Positions 1 to 9,103 of a DNA stretch of 16,347 nt are shown here, piece after piece. The first letter of the stretch is position 1; the number at the start of each line of letters is the position of its first letter. Made by a program: the position numbers and the translations under genes. The notes beneath the pieces are model-generated. The model saw only the letters and a list, made by a program, of their open reading frames with translations. It ran no database searches and was not told the DNA's origin. Source of the stretch: Tieghemiomyces parasiticus (taxonomy: Eukaryota > Kickxellomycota > Dimargaritomycetes > Dimargaritales > Dimargaritaceae); contig JANBPT010001018.1 of assembly GCA_027575765.1 (NCBI GenBank), forward strand, positions 1 to 16,347. Direction: 5' to 3'.

Positions 1-77
1 TGCGCCATGACGAATGACCCTACCTGTTTGTAACCCACGCGACACTGGCGTTTCATATCTTCCGGCCCCATTATTGT
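1..77. repeat. Terminal inverted repeat, left copy (exact match to right end)
   Basis: Bases 1-77 are identical to the reverse complement of 16271-16347; the match breaks at base 78 (g) against the complement of 16270 (a). Beyond the break, 78-128 still aligns to the reverse complement of 16219-16270 with scattered substitutions, so the two ends are diverged copies of one longer repeat in opposite orientation. The exact length of 77 equals a common short-read assembly k-mer, so the sharp boundary may come from assembly. I see no gene in this repeat. Confidence 0.9.
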
Positions 78-527
78 GGTTATTACACACACCCCTCACC
101 CAGGTATTGGTTGATCTTATTAGTATACTTATATCAAATAATAATTACCTCCATTTAGTGCAGCTCCCTTTTGCCCAGTATAATTAGCGCACCTGTTCAT
201 ACGATGTAGATCCGATGGTTTCATACATTGGAAAGTATGGACACCACGATGAAGCAGCGGGTAGGGCCGACAGTTTGCCGCCATTGGCAGGTGTGGATGA
301 GTATTCAGGTAAAGATTGGGGACCGAGTATGGCTTATCTACTATATTTCCATAAAAAGTACTATGAAGCTTATGCGTTGTCAAAGAGCTCGTATATTACT
401 CACATACAATTAGAAGTTATATGAAGACGCAAAAATTGGGTAAGGGGTAAACGCAGGAAAGGTAGCTAAGGGATACAAAGACACCAGGAGACGGTCAAAC
501 TGGCCGAGGGATAGAAACTCCTTGGTC
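78..527. other. Gene-free left flank
   Basis: AT-rich DNA between the terminal repeat and the stop codon of the secreted-protein gene. The first ~50 bases are the diverged continuation of the terminal repeat. Short ORFs of 60-85 codons overlap on both strands between 129 and 424. One contains an IGDRVWL string reminiscent of the C-terminal region of Ty3/gypsy integrases, but nothing around it supports a real element. I call no gene here. Confidence 0.6.
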
Positions 528-1289
528 TCAGTTACTGGTAAGGTCGATTTTACTTGCCTCTTCCCGGTCGAAGTCGACAAGAGCCTCTATCATGCAAACA
601 TTGGCGTTGGCGCTATTGGCTGGGCCAAACTCCCTCATGATAGCCAGATCTCTGAGGCGGTCCTCAGGTGAGGTAGTGGTAAAGTAGTTAGTAAAGCCAT
701 TGTTAAGCTCCTTAATGACTTCTTCGGGGCCCCTTCTGTCAGAGTCAGCATTGCTGACGGCCGGGTCCACTTCCCACGGAGGTATCATCAAGTCATCAAT
801 CGATTGAAGGGGTAGCTCATCATGGCCATCGTTGATAGCCTTCCACACACTGCTCTCAAGAAACATCGCCTGCGCTTCCGCTAGTTCTTCTGGGTCAATT
901 TCGTATGACCCATACGACTCATCCTGGGTCACATCTTTCGCAAGTGGACGGCGACGAAGCACTCGGACCTTGCCCAACTGCTTCTTTAGGAAATCGAACC
1001 CAGGTAACACAGCCCGTGTCTGCTTAGACGATTCGAAATTGCACGGGGGAAGCGTGCCTGTCGTGGCGGAAGATGGTCTCGGGTCATCCGTGGGCAACGG
1101 TGGGGATAGCGGGGAGCGAAATTGATTCCTCGATTTGGCGTTGATAGCAAGTTTCAATTGATTCGCCCAGCGTTTGAGACTCGAGTTTCGCTGGGGAGGG
1201 GTGTCGGTACCCTTCGTGTCGATGGTTGTACCCATGGCGAAGGTTCCAAGGACCAGGAGCGTAACGGTAACAGCGAAGGTGACCCGCAT
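528..1289 (-). CDS. Predicted secreted protein of unknown function (253 aa)
   Basis: I do not recognise a family. The ATG at 1289 is chosen because it opens with a classic signal peptide: a positively charged start (MR) followed by a hydrophobic run to about residue 20 ending in AMG. In-frame sequence further upstream (to 1634) has no such features and looks like leader DNA. The mature part is Thr/Pro/Ser-rich at 22-82 with a possible N-glycosylation site at N35 (NSS). A basic stretch with RRR at 112-114 could be a Kex2-type processing site. An acidic, helix-prone C-terminal half follows (123-253). There are only two cysteines, at 83 and 232, so it is not a typical cysteine-rich effector. The stop is TGA. 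A TATA-like element sits about 260 bp upstream. The gene is probably real given the signal peptide and long uninterrupted frame; its function is unknown. Confidence 0.65.
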   Translation of the reverse strand: MRVTFAVTVTLLVLGTFAMGTTIDTKGTDTPPQRNSSLKRWANQLKLAINAKSRNQFRSPLSPPLPTDDPRPSSATTGTLPPCNFESSKQTRAVLPGFDFLKKQLGKVRVLRRRPLAKDVTQDESYGSYEIDPEELAEAQAMFLESSVWKAINDGHDELPLQSIDDLMIPPWEVDPAVSNADSDRRGPEEVIKELNNGFTNYFTTTSPEDRLRDLAIMREFGPANSANANVCMIEALVDFDREEASKIDLTSN

Positions 1290-1550
1290 GACGATGACAC
1301 AATGAGTGGTACTGGTAAGTGGGGTGGCGAGGTGGTGGGAATCTGAGTTGTGGACGAATATCGCTGCTAGTAGAAATATTGATTGGTAGCCCGAAAGGAC
1401 TGACTGGCTGTGAAAGTAGTCACGGTTTGTATATCGAGAAGTGGGACATGAAATACTGTACGAAGCGAGTGTTAGTGAGCAAAGGGGTGGGCGATGAAGA
1501 CAAATGGTATGGCTGTGAGGGATACCCGTGGTGAGCAAGCACCAACCTAA

Positions 1551-1560
1551 CCTTTTATAG
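1551..1560 (-). promoter_or_regulatory. TATA-box candidate for the secreted-protein gene
   Basis: On the minus strand this reads CTATAAAAGG, a near-ideal TATA box, in an otherwise gene-free stretch. It lies about 262-271 bp upstream of the ATG at 1289, which would imply a 5' leader of over 200 nt or a leader intron. The assignment to this gene is inferred from position. Confidence 0.45.
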
Positions 1561-2620
1561 CTAGTGGGCAGAGGGGGGGGGTCTACGCACCCGGGTGCCG
1601 CCGACTTCGCCTTGATATAGCTACCATTGGTCACGCGTGGTGAACACGACGGACATTGTATTCCCTACTTTGGCTAAAATTTGGCAGTTATTTTATTTTA
1701 TAGTATAATATGAGTGGAGGACAACTGGCTGGTGGGGAGTTGGCCCTCGATATTATACCATGTACGCCATGGTACACCGCTGCCTGTCCTTGGCACGCTA
1801 CACCTCTAGTGTCCTTGCTGTCAAACCAACCATCCGGTCCCCCCTTCGTGAGTAGGAACGTCAGGAACGGAGGAGAGTATAAGGGGAAGGGAAGGCCGAT
1901 AGATACGTAATTAGAAGAGGGAGTCGTTGGACACCACGAATGGTCGGAGGCGTGGCTGCGAGCGACGAGGTAACGAACCTCCGGTGCAGCCGCTCTTCCG
2001 AATCTCTCGCTATACTATCAGCCTATCGACGGTACTTTCTTCTCCCCCCCCCTCCTGCGAGAGACACTCTCACCGGGTTACATCCGACCATTTCCTAAGT
2101 GTTTAATTGGACAATTTACGCACTCCTTCGCCATCGGTTGCCTTGCGCTTCGAGGTGTCCACACGTCGGTTTTATTCCCCTTTTTCGTACTACCCAATGG
2201 AATGGTCCGAGGGCACATCTCTACCGGGTTCTGCGCTTGTGGAGGGATGGCGAGCAGCGGTATTTACATTTAAACTACGATGCTAGCAAGGTGTAATCCC
2301 TTCCTTGCATTTTAAAAATCTACATGCACCTTAATGTGCGCTTGACTGCCTCGCTCAAACAAAACCACGGGCTCGTCAACTTTTTAGAATGCTAAACCCA
2401 CGTGGATACGCGAAGGGTTGATGCTGACCATACTGATGGGTTGCACCTTCGCAGCTTGATTAGGGCCGACACCTCATAGAGATTTCTCTCATAAAAGTAA
2501 TATCCGTGTACAGTTTATTGTGCTACTGCATGTATGGGAGAGAAAGAGCGCGGGCCAGTGCAGTTGAGGAGTTTCGTTACCCAATCAGCCTAATCCTCTC
2601 CCATGTAAAACAAAACACAC
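1561..2620. other. Intergenic region without a convincing gene
   Basis: About 1 kb between the secreted-protein gene's promoter and the end of RPL28. It holds homopolymer runs (G near 1570, C near 2045). A small palindrome at 1756-1774 pairs ACCATG with CATGGT. An open frame at 2099-2296 (+) lacks an ATG start and matches nothing I know. I see no RNA gene or repeat. Confidence 0.5.
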
Positions 2621-3498
2621 TTAGGCGGTGAGCACGACAGCGCCACCAACCTCCTTGATCTTCTTCTCGGCGATCTTGGACACGTAACGGGTCTTGACGA
2701 TGATGGGGCGGTTGACGATGCGGCCCTTGGCGAGCACCTTAGCGAAACCGTGCTGCTTCAGGTCAACAACTGGGGCCAGCTCCTTGTTGGCGGCCACCTT
2801 GGCGCGGGCCTCGGAATCAACCAGGGTCCACAGGGACTCAATGTTGATGGTGGGCTTCCAGTTGGCGTTCCGCTTCAGGTGGAAGTGGCGCATACCAACC
2901 TTACCGAAGTAACCAGGGTGGTACTTGTCCATGTGGATGCGGTGGTGGTGCATACCACCGGCGAGACCGCGACCTCCCGGGTGCTTACGGTGCTTGCCGA
3001 CACGGCCGTGACCGCCGGAAACGTGTCCGCGGAGCTTGCGGTTCTTGGAGGTACGGGTCGGCTGTCAGTATGGTATGGGGGATAGTGGTGAGTCGGCGGG
3101 AGTGAGGAAATAAGCATGGTCAGGGGGGGATTAGTGCCATGCCGTGCTTAGGAGTCTTCATTCGTGGGGAATGCGTATGGAGAAGCAGTGATGAGATCTT
3201 TTGCTTGCCAGGGATTCGCACATTCCCCATATTGGATGACCAACGTAGCCCAGGCAGATCTCGACTTCAGGATTATCGGATGGATGGTGGACAGGCAGGG
3301 GGTGGATTTAGGCTTGAGGACCCTCACAGCGCTTTTTCCTTGGAGATAGCAGCTCGGAGCGCCTATAACCGTCTGTCCGGCCGTTTATCCATCCATCCAT
3401 CCGTCAGGCAGGAAAACGATGGTCGCCAGGTTTTTCGGTTGGTCGGTGGGTCGTGGTGGGGGGGGGTGAAACGCGGCGTGGCTAGCGGTACATACCAT
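2621..3498 (-). CDS. RPL28: 60S ribosomal protein L28 / uL15, one intron
   Basis: This is the large-subunit ribosomal protein uL15 (yeast Rpl28, animal RPL27A). Exon 2 (3061-2621, stop TAA) encodes the hallmark Arg/His/Gly-rich N-terminus ([13 protein letters not shown], then [14 protein letters not shown] and GGMHHHR) and the [22 protein letters not shown] core, here [19 protein letters not shown]. Exon 1 is only the ATG at 3498-3496, followed directly by a GTATGT donor. The acceptor is CTGACAG at 3062-3068, giving a 434-nt phase-0 intron. The joined protein is 147 residues, close to the 149 of yeast. No ATG exists in frame before the conserved PTRTS, so splicing is required. Exon 2 is certain; the ATG-only exon is inferred from the perfect donor and family precedent for introns very near the start. 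It is divergent from NIP7, another 60S-pathway gene. Confidence 0.93.
3062..3495 (-). other. 434-nt intron of RPL28
   Basis: The donor is GTATGT at 3495-3490 and the acceptor AG is at 3063-3062, with pyrimidine-rich sequence before it. It is much longer than the other introns in this window (157, 163 and 232 nt), as is common for ribosomal-protein introns. It contains four tandem ATCC units (3387-3402) and an inverted GGATGGATGG (3278-3287) about 100 nt away, which could pair in the transcript. I looked for snoRNA boxes and could not support one. Confidence 0.75.
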
Positions 3499-3756
3499 TT
3501 TGAGCAGAAAATATGGGGAGCTATGTAATCTACAAGATGATAGATTGAAGAGAGGGATTCTGGGCTGGGCACGCTATCACCAAAGCTTTGAGTCCAACTG
3601 GACACCCTGGTGTCCGGGCCAGGTTTGTATGTGCACCAGTAGGGCCGGTGGGAACCAATCCTCCACCCTCCCGCTGACCAACAGGCTTAGGCTCATTTCC
3701 TCGCACTGTCAAGGCAGGAACATACCAGCCTAGGCCCCCTAGTAGTGGGCCAAAGT

Positions 3757-3766
3757 ATCACGTGAT
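3757..3766. promoter_or_regulatory. CACGTG palindrome (Cbf1/bHLH-type site)
   Basis: The sequence reads ATCACGTGAT, a perfect 10-bp palindrome matching the extended bHLH (Cbf1/USF-like) site TCACGTGA. It sits between two divergent ribosome genes, 50 bp from a TTAGGG motif at 3816-3821 that resembles a Tbf1 site. In some yeasts ribosomal-protein promoters pair exactly these two factors. The binding protein here is inferred. Confidence 0.5.
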
Positions 3767-4228
3767 TTATGTTTCCACCCAGGCAATGGAGTGGAGGGTG
3801 TCACGCACTCTGCCATTAGGGCCATGGGGACTTACGCCTGTCCAAGTAGCGTTGGTAAGTATTCAGCCAGCGGAGCTGCACACACCGCCCTCCACTACAG
3901 CAATGTCGTGGAGGGAGAAGAAAAAAAAAGAGAACGAGTGATTGAGAGGGAGCCCAGAGAGGTGTCAATTAGACTGGCCAACTATTTTTTTGTTTCTTTT
4001 TCGTGCCGAGTGGCCTGCCTGGATAACGGACGACACTGCGCAACCCGGCAGCTCGGCCTATTGACACCAAGTACGCATGGACACATTCCTGGTACGCAAG
4101 ATATCTTCGCCATAACTCTCCGCATTCCCGTGCAGACCTCTGATCAGGCACCTTCCCGCCGCACTCGCCCCACCGAGGTCTCCATACTCGCAACCTGCAC
4201 ACCTTGTATCATAACTCACCCACCCACC

Positions 4229-4237
4229 CATATATAC
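4229..4237 (+). promoter_or_regulatory. TATA box of NIP7
   Basis: A CATATATAC element lies about 43-51 bp before the NIP7 ATG, which would allow a 5' leader of about 10-20 nt. It is preceded by tandem CACC/CCCA repeats. Position and sequence both fit a core promoter. Confidence 0.55.
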
Positions 4238-4279
4238 AGCTCTGACGCTGCCCCTTCAGAAGCACGCCCTACAACCACC

Positions 4280-4822
4280 ATGCGTCCGCTCACCGAGGAA
4301 GAGACTAAGACGCTGTTTGAGAAGCTGGCGCGGTACATTGGCAAGAACATCACGCACCTGATTGAGCGCCCGGACGAGCACTACTGTTTCCGCTACCATA
4401 ACGACCGGGTGTACTATGTCAGCGAGGTTACCATGAAGCGGGCCATCGCGGTGGGTCACGACCACCTCCTGTCACTCGGTACTTGCTTTGGCAAGTTTAC
4501 CAAGACTGGGCAGTTCCGTCTGCACATCACAGCCCTCGACCACCTCGCCCAGTACACCCGGTACAAGGTCTGGGTGAAGCCCAACGGTGAAATGCCTTTC
4601 TTGTACGGCAACCACGTCGTGAAAGCTCATATCGGACGGATCACCGAGGACACCCCGCAGCACCAGGGCGTCGTTGTGTACAACATGGCTGATAGCCCAA
4701 TAGGCTTTGGAACCACCGCCCGGTCTACCGCTGAGATGCGTAAGCTCGATCCTACCGCCATCATCGTGTTCCACCAGGCCGATGTCGGCGAGTACCTGCG
4801 CAGTGAGGACACTCTGTTTTAG
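4280..4822 (+). CDS. NIP7: 60S ribosome subunit biogenesis protein NIP7
   Basis: Nip7 is a nucleolar RNA-binding factor needed for 27S pre-rRNA processing and 60S subunit assembly. The ATG at 4280 gives exactly 180 residues beginning [20 protein letters not shown], the invariant Nip7 start. The N-terminal alpha/beta domain covers about residues 1-95 and includes NDRVYYVSE (41-49) and [11 protein letters not shown] (66-76). The C-terminal PUA RNA-binding domain (about 96-175) includes [21 protein letters not shown] and the [12 protein letters not shown] end. The gene is intronless and complete, with the length usual for the family. The upstream in-frame extension to 3791 is rejected as untranslated. 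It is divergent from RPL28 and convergent with the Mpv17-family gene. Confidence 0.97.
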   Translation: MRPLTEEETKTLFEKLARYIGKNITHLIERPDEHYCFRYHNDRVYYVSEVTMKRAIAVGHDHLLSLGTCFGKFTKTGQFRLHITALDHLAQYTRYKVWVKPNGEMPFLYGNHVVKAHIGRITEDTPQHQGVVVYNMADSPIGFGTTARSTAEMRKLDPTAIIVFHQADVGEYLRSEDTLF

Positions 4823-5093
4823 ATTACGGATTCGTTGGCGTTGGTTTCTTTCGCATTGGTACGACAAGATCTGTACTCCAAGGATCCGGGCCACTTTGAT
4901 GTCTGGGGTTACAATGCATTATTATCGAGGGTTGACCTCCCGAAACATCTCACCAATCAGTATTAAAAAAGAACAAGTTACTTTCCAAAAGGTCAGGTCA
5001 TTGGCCCGCCCTTACTCTATTCCTGAACACACGCTGCATTTTATCAAATGTTGACAGATACCTAGCATACGGCTGGGGAGCTTCCTGATCCTC

Positions 5094-5099
5094 AATAAA
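5094..5099 (+). terminator. AATAAA polyadenylation-signal candidate for NIP7
   Basis: A canonical AATAAA occurs 272 nt after the NIP7 stop, only 13 nt before the end of the convergent Mpv17-family coding region. A near-duplicate 13-base motif, CATACGGCT(G/A)GGG, occurs on either side at about 5067 and 5106. The role is inferred from sequence and position. Confidence 0.3.
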
Positions 5100-5111
5100 G
5101 GAAACATACGG

Positions 5112-6018
5112 CTAGGGTTTCTTGAGCATGGCACGCTTGGCCTGCGTGTTTACATAGACACCAAACACGAAGCCGATCAGGTTGAAGAAGGGCACCCAGA
5201 GGGGCTGCGGGATGAACCGGTTCGCAAAGAGCTGAATGGCCGGGAAAAGAACCCAGGAAACTTTTTGAAGATGGAGGAGCTGGCTCTTGACCACGGCCGC
5301 CAGCTGAGCTGGCTTACGTTTGCCGGCGATGAAGGCCATGGCCATCAGATACACTAGGCAGCAAAGAATGGGCAACGTCAGGAGGGTAGACGGAGGTGCG
5401 AGGATTTGGCGGGAAATTCAGTGGGTCGGTGTTAAACGGTTTGGGTAGACCTGAAAGTAAGCCATCACTATTGGGTGGCCTTATAGCTCCTCTGCTTGGT
5501 ACTGAATTTATGACAAATCTCCCCCTCCTCCTCTTCCTCTCTCTCTTCGTCAATACCCATATCCGTAAAAATAAAAACCACTTACCGGCGTTCTGGATGG
5601 GCGAAAAGACCAAGTTTGAAATCAGGAGCATGAGCACAGGAACGATAGGGCCCTTGCGCTTGGCCAGGAAACGGCCCAAAGTCTCGTATAGATAATGGCC
5701 TAGCGGTCCACTCAGAAAGAACCCGTACAGGGCCATTTGAACGACTTTAGGGTCAATATGGCGGCGGGCAATCTTAGCCAGAGCGGTGTGGGGACCATCC
5801 CCAGAGCAAATGGCGTTGGCCTCGACGGCCTCGGTCTCAGCAGCCTTGTCGGTGGCTCCACCCCGCTGGGCGGTGCCGGCGAGCACCTTCGCCAGGTGCT
5901 CCTGGAGACCTAGCAGAGCCCCCGCCGTACATGCCTTGGTCAGGAGCGGTCTGCGCATGAGGTTTGTCAGGTAGAAGGTGAGCATCTGGGTCAGAATGCT
6001 CTTGGAGAGGACGGCCAT
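5112..6018 (-). CDS. Mpv17/PMP22-family integral membrane protein, one intron
   Basis: This belongs to the Mpv17/PXMP2/Sym1 family, small four-helix proteins of the peroxisomal or inner mitochondrial membrane thought to form channels. Exon 1 (6018-5586) starts at an ATG in good context (ACC before ATGG) and includes YGFFLSGPLGHYLYETL, the conserved central G-P-x-x-H-x-x-Y motif. The GTAAGT donor starts at 5585 and the acceptor TAG ends at 5354, a 232-nt phase-1 intron with a CTGAC branch-like site. Exon 2 (5353-5112) carries the family signature KVSWVLFPAIQLFANRFIPQPLWVPFFNLIGF and ends in lysines (AMLKKP). The join restores an IQNAVYL segment matching fungal family members. The protein is 224 residues, including a hydrophilic loop (about 50-75) rich in Ala/Glu. 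Whether it is peroxisomal or mitochondrial cannot be told from sequence alone. Confidence 0.93.
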
Positions 6019-7049
6019 GGTTAGGGTGGATGGGGTAGTTTGGGTGGAGTGGTGGTGGTGGTAATTGTCGAGCCGAAGGGGTGGCGGAGGGGGAGGGAAG
6101 AGTGAGTGGGAACAGCAGCTACAGGAAGAGTGCTGCCAGGTGAAGGGGACCACAAGTGTGAGAAAGGTTGCGGTCGGTTTAACGGACACCAGCGTAGTGC
6201 TGCAAGGCTAATAAGGCACGGCCGGGTGGTGTAAACACCCGGTGGGAACGCAGCAGGTCAACAGGAGTACAAACGATTCAGCAGGAGATTGAGAAGTCCC
6301 GAGCCAAAAAGTACATAGACTAATGAGCTGGGTGGCAAGGATTAAGGCCGATAGAGTCGGGAAATGAAGGCATCGATTAAATCCAGGGGCAAAGAGAGAG
6401 GGAAGGGTCGCACGCTGTGGTCGTCGTTGGTCATGCACTAGCCCAGTATAGAGCGAACGCGGTCACAGGCAGGCTTCGAGCAGGAGGTAGGCGGGTTTAT
6501 GGTGCTTGGGCAATCCAGGGTACGAGCCAGGGCAGGTAGATTCCTTTTAGCCGAGGCAGGGGAATGAAGGACCGTCCGAGTTGCTTGTGGATTGCATCGA
6601 GCGCAGTGTTGTGCATCCACCGACACAATAGGCGGGTATATATGAAGGCGCCGTTGGGCAGGGCCCAGTACCCATGCTGACCAGCAAGTGGATGGGTTCT
6701 ATACGTCAGCCCATATATTTTCGCCTAATATGACAACCCAGTAAGCCGCGCGTATTGCAAGCTGCCCGACTGCAATCCCAACAGGATGCTCACACCGCCA
6801 GAGAAAGCGCCCACGCGTGCGGCTTGCCCCGACCGCCGCAGCCTGAGAAGATCCGCCATCGATGACTGCCGGCGTTGCTTAGCCTCAGGCCTGCACATGC
6901 CCATAGGTTAATGGGGCTGCCCCCGACGGTCACCGTTCAATAAATCCCGCACCATCGTCCGCCCTAAACCCCGTGCTTCTATACATGATATCCATTATAT
7001 ATTATAGTGGTCGATAACCTATAGCATATTAACCCATACTACGTGCTGA
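6019..7049. other. Intergenic region: Mpv17-family promoter and DPB2 3' flank
   Basis: About 1 kb without a supported gene. The 200 bp next to 6018 form a pyrimidine-rich leader on the minus strand with CCACCA repeats. A TATATA element occurs at 6636-6643, far upstream of the Mpv17-family start. Open frames at 6208-6438 and 6438-6626 (minus) show no recognisable protein. The stretch near 6980-7035 is AT-rich and probably holds DPB2 3' end signals. Confidence 0.5.
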
Positions 7050-9103
7050 TCACTTAGGAATGGCACTGTACTGCGCAAGACCTCGGGACGGGTAGTACAC
7101 ATAGAACCCAAAGTCGTTGGTCGCGAACGATCCAGGGTTGAGGCTGCAGCACTCCTCATAATCCACGGCATACGAGTCGTACTTATCGGCCAGCACGAGT
7201 AGGTCCGGGATGGGGTAGAGCCGCAGGGCGTGATCGTGCGCCCAGTAGACTGGCGACACGCGAAGCGGCAGCGGGCACAGGTGTGCCTGGTCCAAGAGGG
7301 TACGTACCAGATGGCGCTTCACATCTTGACTGCCACCACTCTCCGCGGCCTCCTCTCCGACGACTGCGTCCGAAGGGGTTAGTACGCAGTTGCGGCGCAA
7401 CTTCCCCATTAGGTCCTGCCGGAAAAACACCAGCTCGCGGTTACAGTATTTGATCCGGCAGGGATTGCTCGCCATGACGCATCGCGGGAGGCGTTGTCGG
7501 AGCCCGGCAGTGAAGAAGTCGGGGATCCGGGGCCGGGGGAGTAAGTCGGTCGTCCACGGATCGTTCGGACCGGGCACAAAGACGAAGTAACTGGTCTGGG
7601 CCAATCGTTTGAATCCAGAGACGAGGGCAGCTAACCGGTCAAAGAGCGCCTTGTAGCGAGCGCCAGCCTGGCCGGCCATAATGAATGGCTCGGACGAAAA
7701 GTTACCCATGAGCACGAACGCCAGCGGGATGGAGGTGGCTTCGAACCCACGGAACATGGTCCGCAATTTATCGAGGACGGCTGGCGAGTCCAGCCACACG
7801 TCAGAAAGGACCACAATCGAGGCTTCGGCGAATTCGTCCTGGATCTGCTGGAGAACGGTGGCATCCTGGACCTCGGGGGGACCCCCGAAAAAATTGGTCT
7901 TGGTGAAATGGGACCGGGTCATCGCGGCGGGTTCCGGGGGTGGTTGGCCGATGGCTTCGACCTTGAACACACCGTCCTCGTAGATACCCTCGGCCAGCAC
8001 GAAGGCATTCTCGGTGAACAGGCCCCGTGACTGGTTCTGGGCGGTGATTAATGAAAGATCCAGGCGAACCGATCGGTGCGGGTCTTCGAGGCTAAGGACG
8101 CCTTCCTCCAGCTGGCTAAGCATTCCAAAGAGCATGAAGGAGGCGCCGTCCCGACCTTGAAGTGCCTCAATTGTGTCCAGTCGGCAGTAGCGGTCGGAAT
8201 CGTCGCCACCAAAGGAAGACGCGACGAAGTGCTCGTTGCGCAGCAGCCGTTGCCGGATCAGGTCGTACCTGTCCTGGTGGATCTCGGCCTTGGTATCTGC
8301 TCCACCCAGCAGACGTGGGGGGTCCTCGTATCTGGTTGAGTGGGGACAAGTAGGACGAGCGTGCAGTGGCAGGTCAGAATAGGAAGGTCCTCGAAATGGA
8401 CAGCGTAGAAAGTTATCAATTAATGTAACTTGCCGATCTAGTCCGCTCCTCCCAACCGAGGGTGACAGGCGTAAGTAAGCGACGTGCTACTTACTTGACA
8501 AACACCTTGCGCAGAGAATCGTATTTCCACCGCGGGATCTGGAAGGCATCAATGACATGAAAATGGTCGCGGATATCGACATCCGCCAGGCCGCGCTGTG
8601 GCCGTGAATCAAGTTCAAACCCTAGATCCGAGTCGAGGCCTGAATCGGTTGCGGCAGCGGAGGTAGCATTGAGGTCCGGATCAACGGCGTGAGGTTCAAT
8701 CACCGCTACCTGGTGGGTTTGCAACTTGGCCGAGACAATCGTCTTGAGGGGTTCGAGTTCTACCAGGGTGGAGTCCACTGGGGATACCGAGACGACTCAG
8801 TAAAAACGGGAATGGGGTAGGTTAGCGCCATATATCGTTTGGGCCGCTTGACTATTGTTCGTTCACAGACAATGGTTTACGGCGGAGTTCAAAATGGGTA
8901 CACCGCTACCCAACTTAGGCTGAAAGAGACTTACCCTCCCGCTTGAGCCAGAGGACAGCTACCGCATTGAGCCACTCGGGAATTTCCAAAGGACTGATGC
9001 GCAGTTCTGTGAGAACCGCCTGGATGAACTGTGTCGATTCAGCCCGCAATGTGAGCCCGTGGGTCTTGGTGAACGTGCGGTAGATCTGTTGCTGAATCGA
9101 CAT
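7050..9103 (-). CDS. DPB2: DNA polymerase epsilon subunit B, three exons
   Basis: This is the essential B subunit of replicative DNA polymerase epsilon, bridging Pol2 to the CMG helicase at the leading strand. Exon 1 (9103-8935) starts MSIQQQIYRTFTKTHGLTL and holds the N-terminal helical domain. Exon 2 (8777-8495) contains an acidic variable linker then HVIDAFQIPRWKYDSLRKVF. Exon 3 (8331-7050, stop TGA) contains the OB fold (MLSQLEEGVLSLED) and the inactive calcineurin-like phosphoesterase domain (VVLSDVWLD, FVFVPGPNDP, NPCRIKYC, then the C-terminal PVYWAHDHALRLYPIPDLLVLADKYD). Both introns (157 and 163 nt) begin GTAAGT; intron 1 has a GCTAAC branch site. Joining gives 1734 nt in one frame, 577 residues, with the exon 2/3 junction reading VFVKYEDPPRLLG as in homologues. 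Human POLE2 is 527 residues, so the length fits. Low-complexity linker residues 70-110 are the only unusual part. Confidence 0.95.

Larger units (their letters stand above)
3499..4279. promoter_or_regulatory. Divergent RPL28-NIP7 intergenic/promoter region
   Basis: This 781-bp stretch separates the starts of two divergently transcribed 60S-ribosome genes. No gene is evident in it. It contains a 10-bp palindrome with CACGTG core (3757-3766), a TTAGGG motif (3816-3821) and a TATA element close to the NIP7 start. An open frame runs through from 3791 into NIP7, but its N-terminal part is low-complexity and unlike any Nip7. Confidence 0.55.

Noticed and set aside
129..424. Possible retrotransposon integrase remnant (IGDRVWL on plus strand; a Cys-containing stretch on minus strand)
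   Set aside because: The two hints lie on opposite strands over the same DNA and no other pol motif is present; a short chance match is more likely.
1290..1634. In-frame 115-codon extension upstream of the secreted protein
   Set aside because: It would bury the signal peptide in the middle of the protein, and it spans the likely promoter with the TATA element.
3791..4279. In-frame 163-codon extension upstream of NIP7
   Set aside because: Nip7 proteins start exactly at MRPLTEEE. The extension is low-complexity, unlike any family member, and contains the TATA box.
5396..5974. Plus-strand ORFs opposite the Mpv17-family gene
   Set aside because: Antisense frames over exon 1 and the intron; no recognisable protein.
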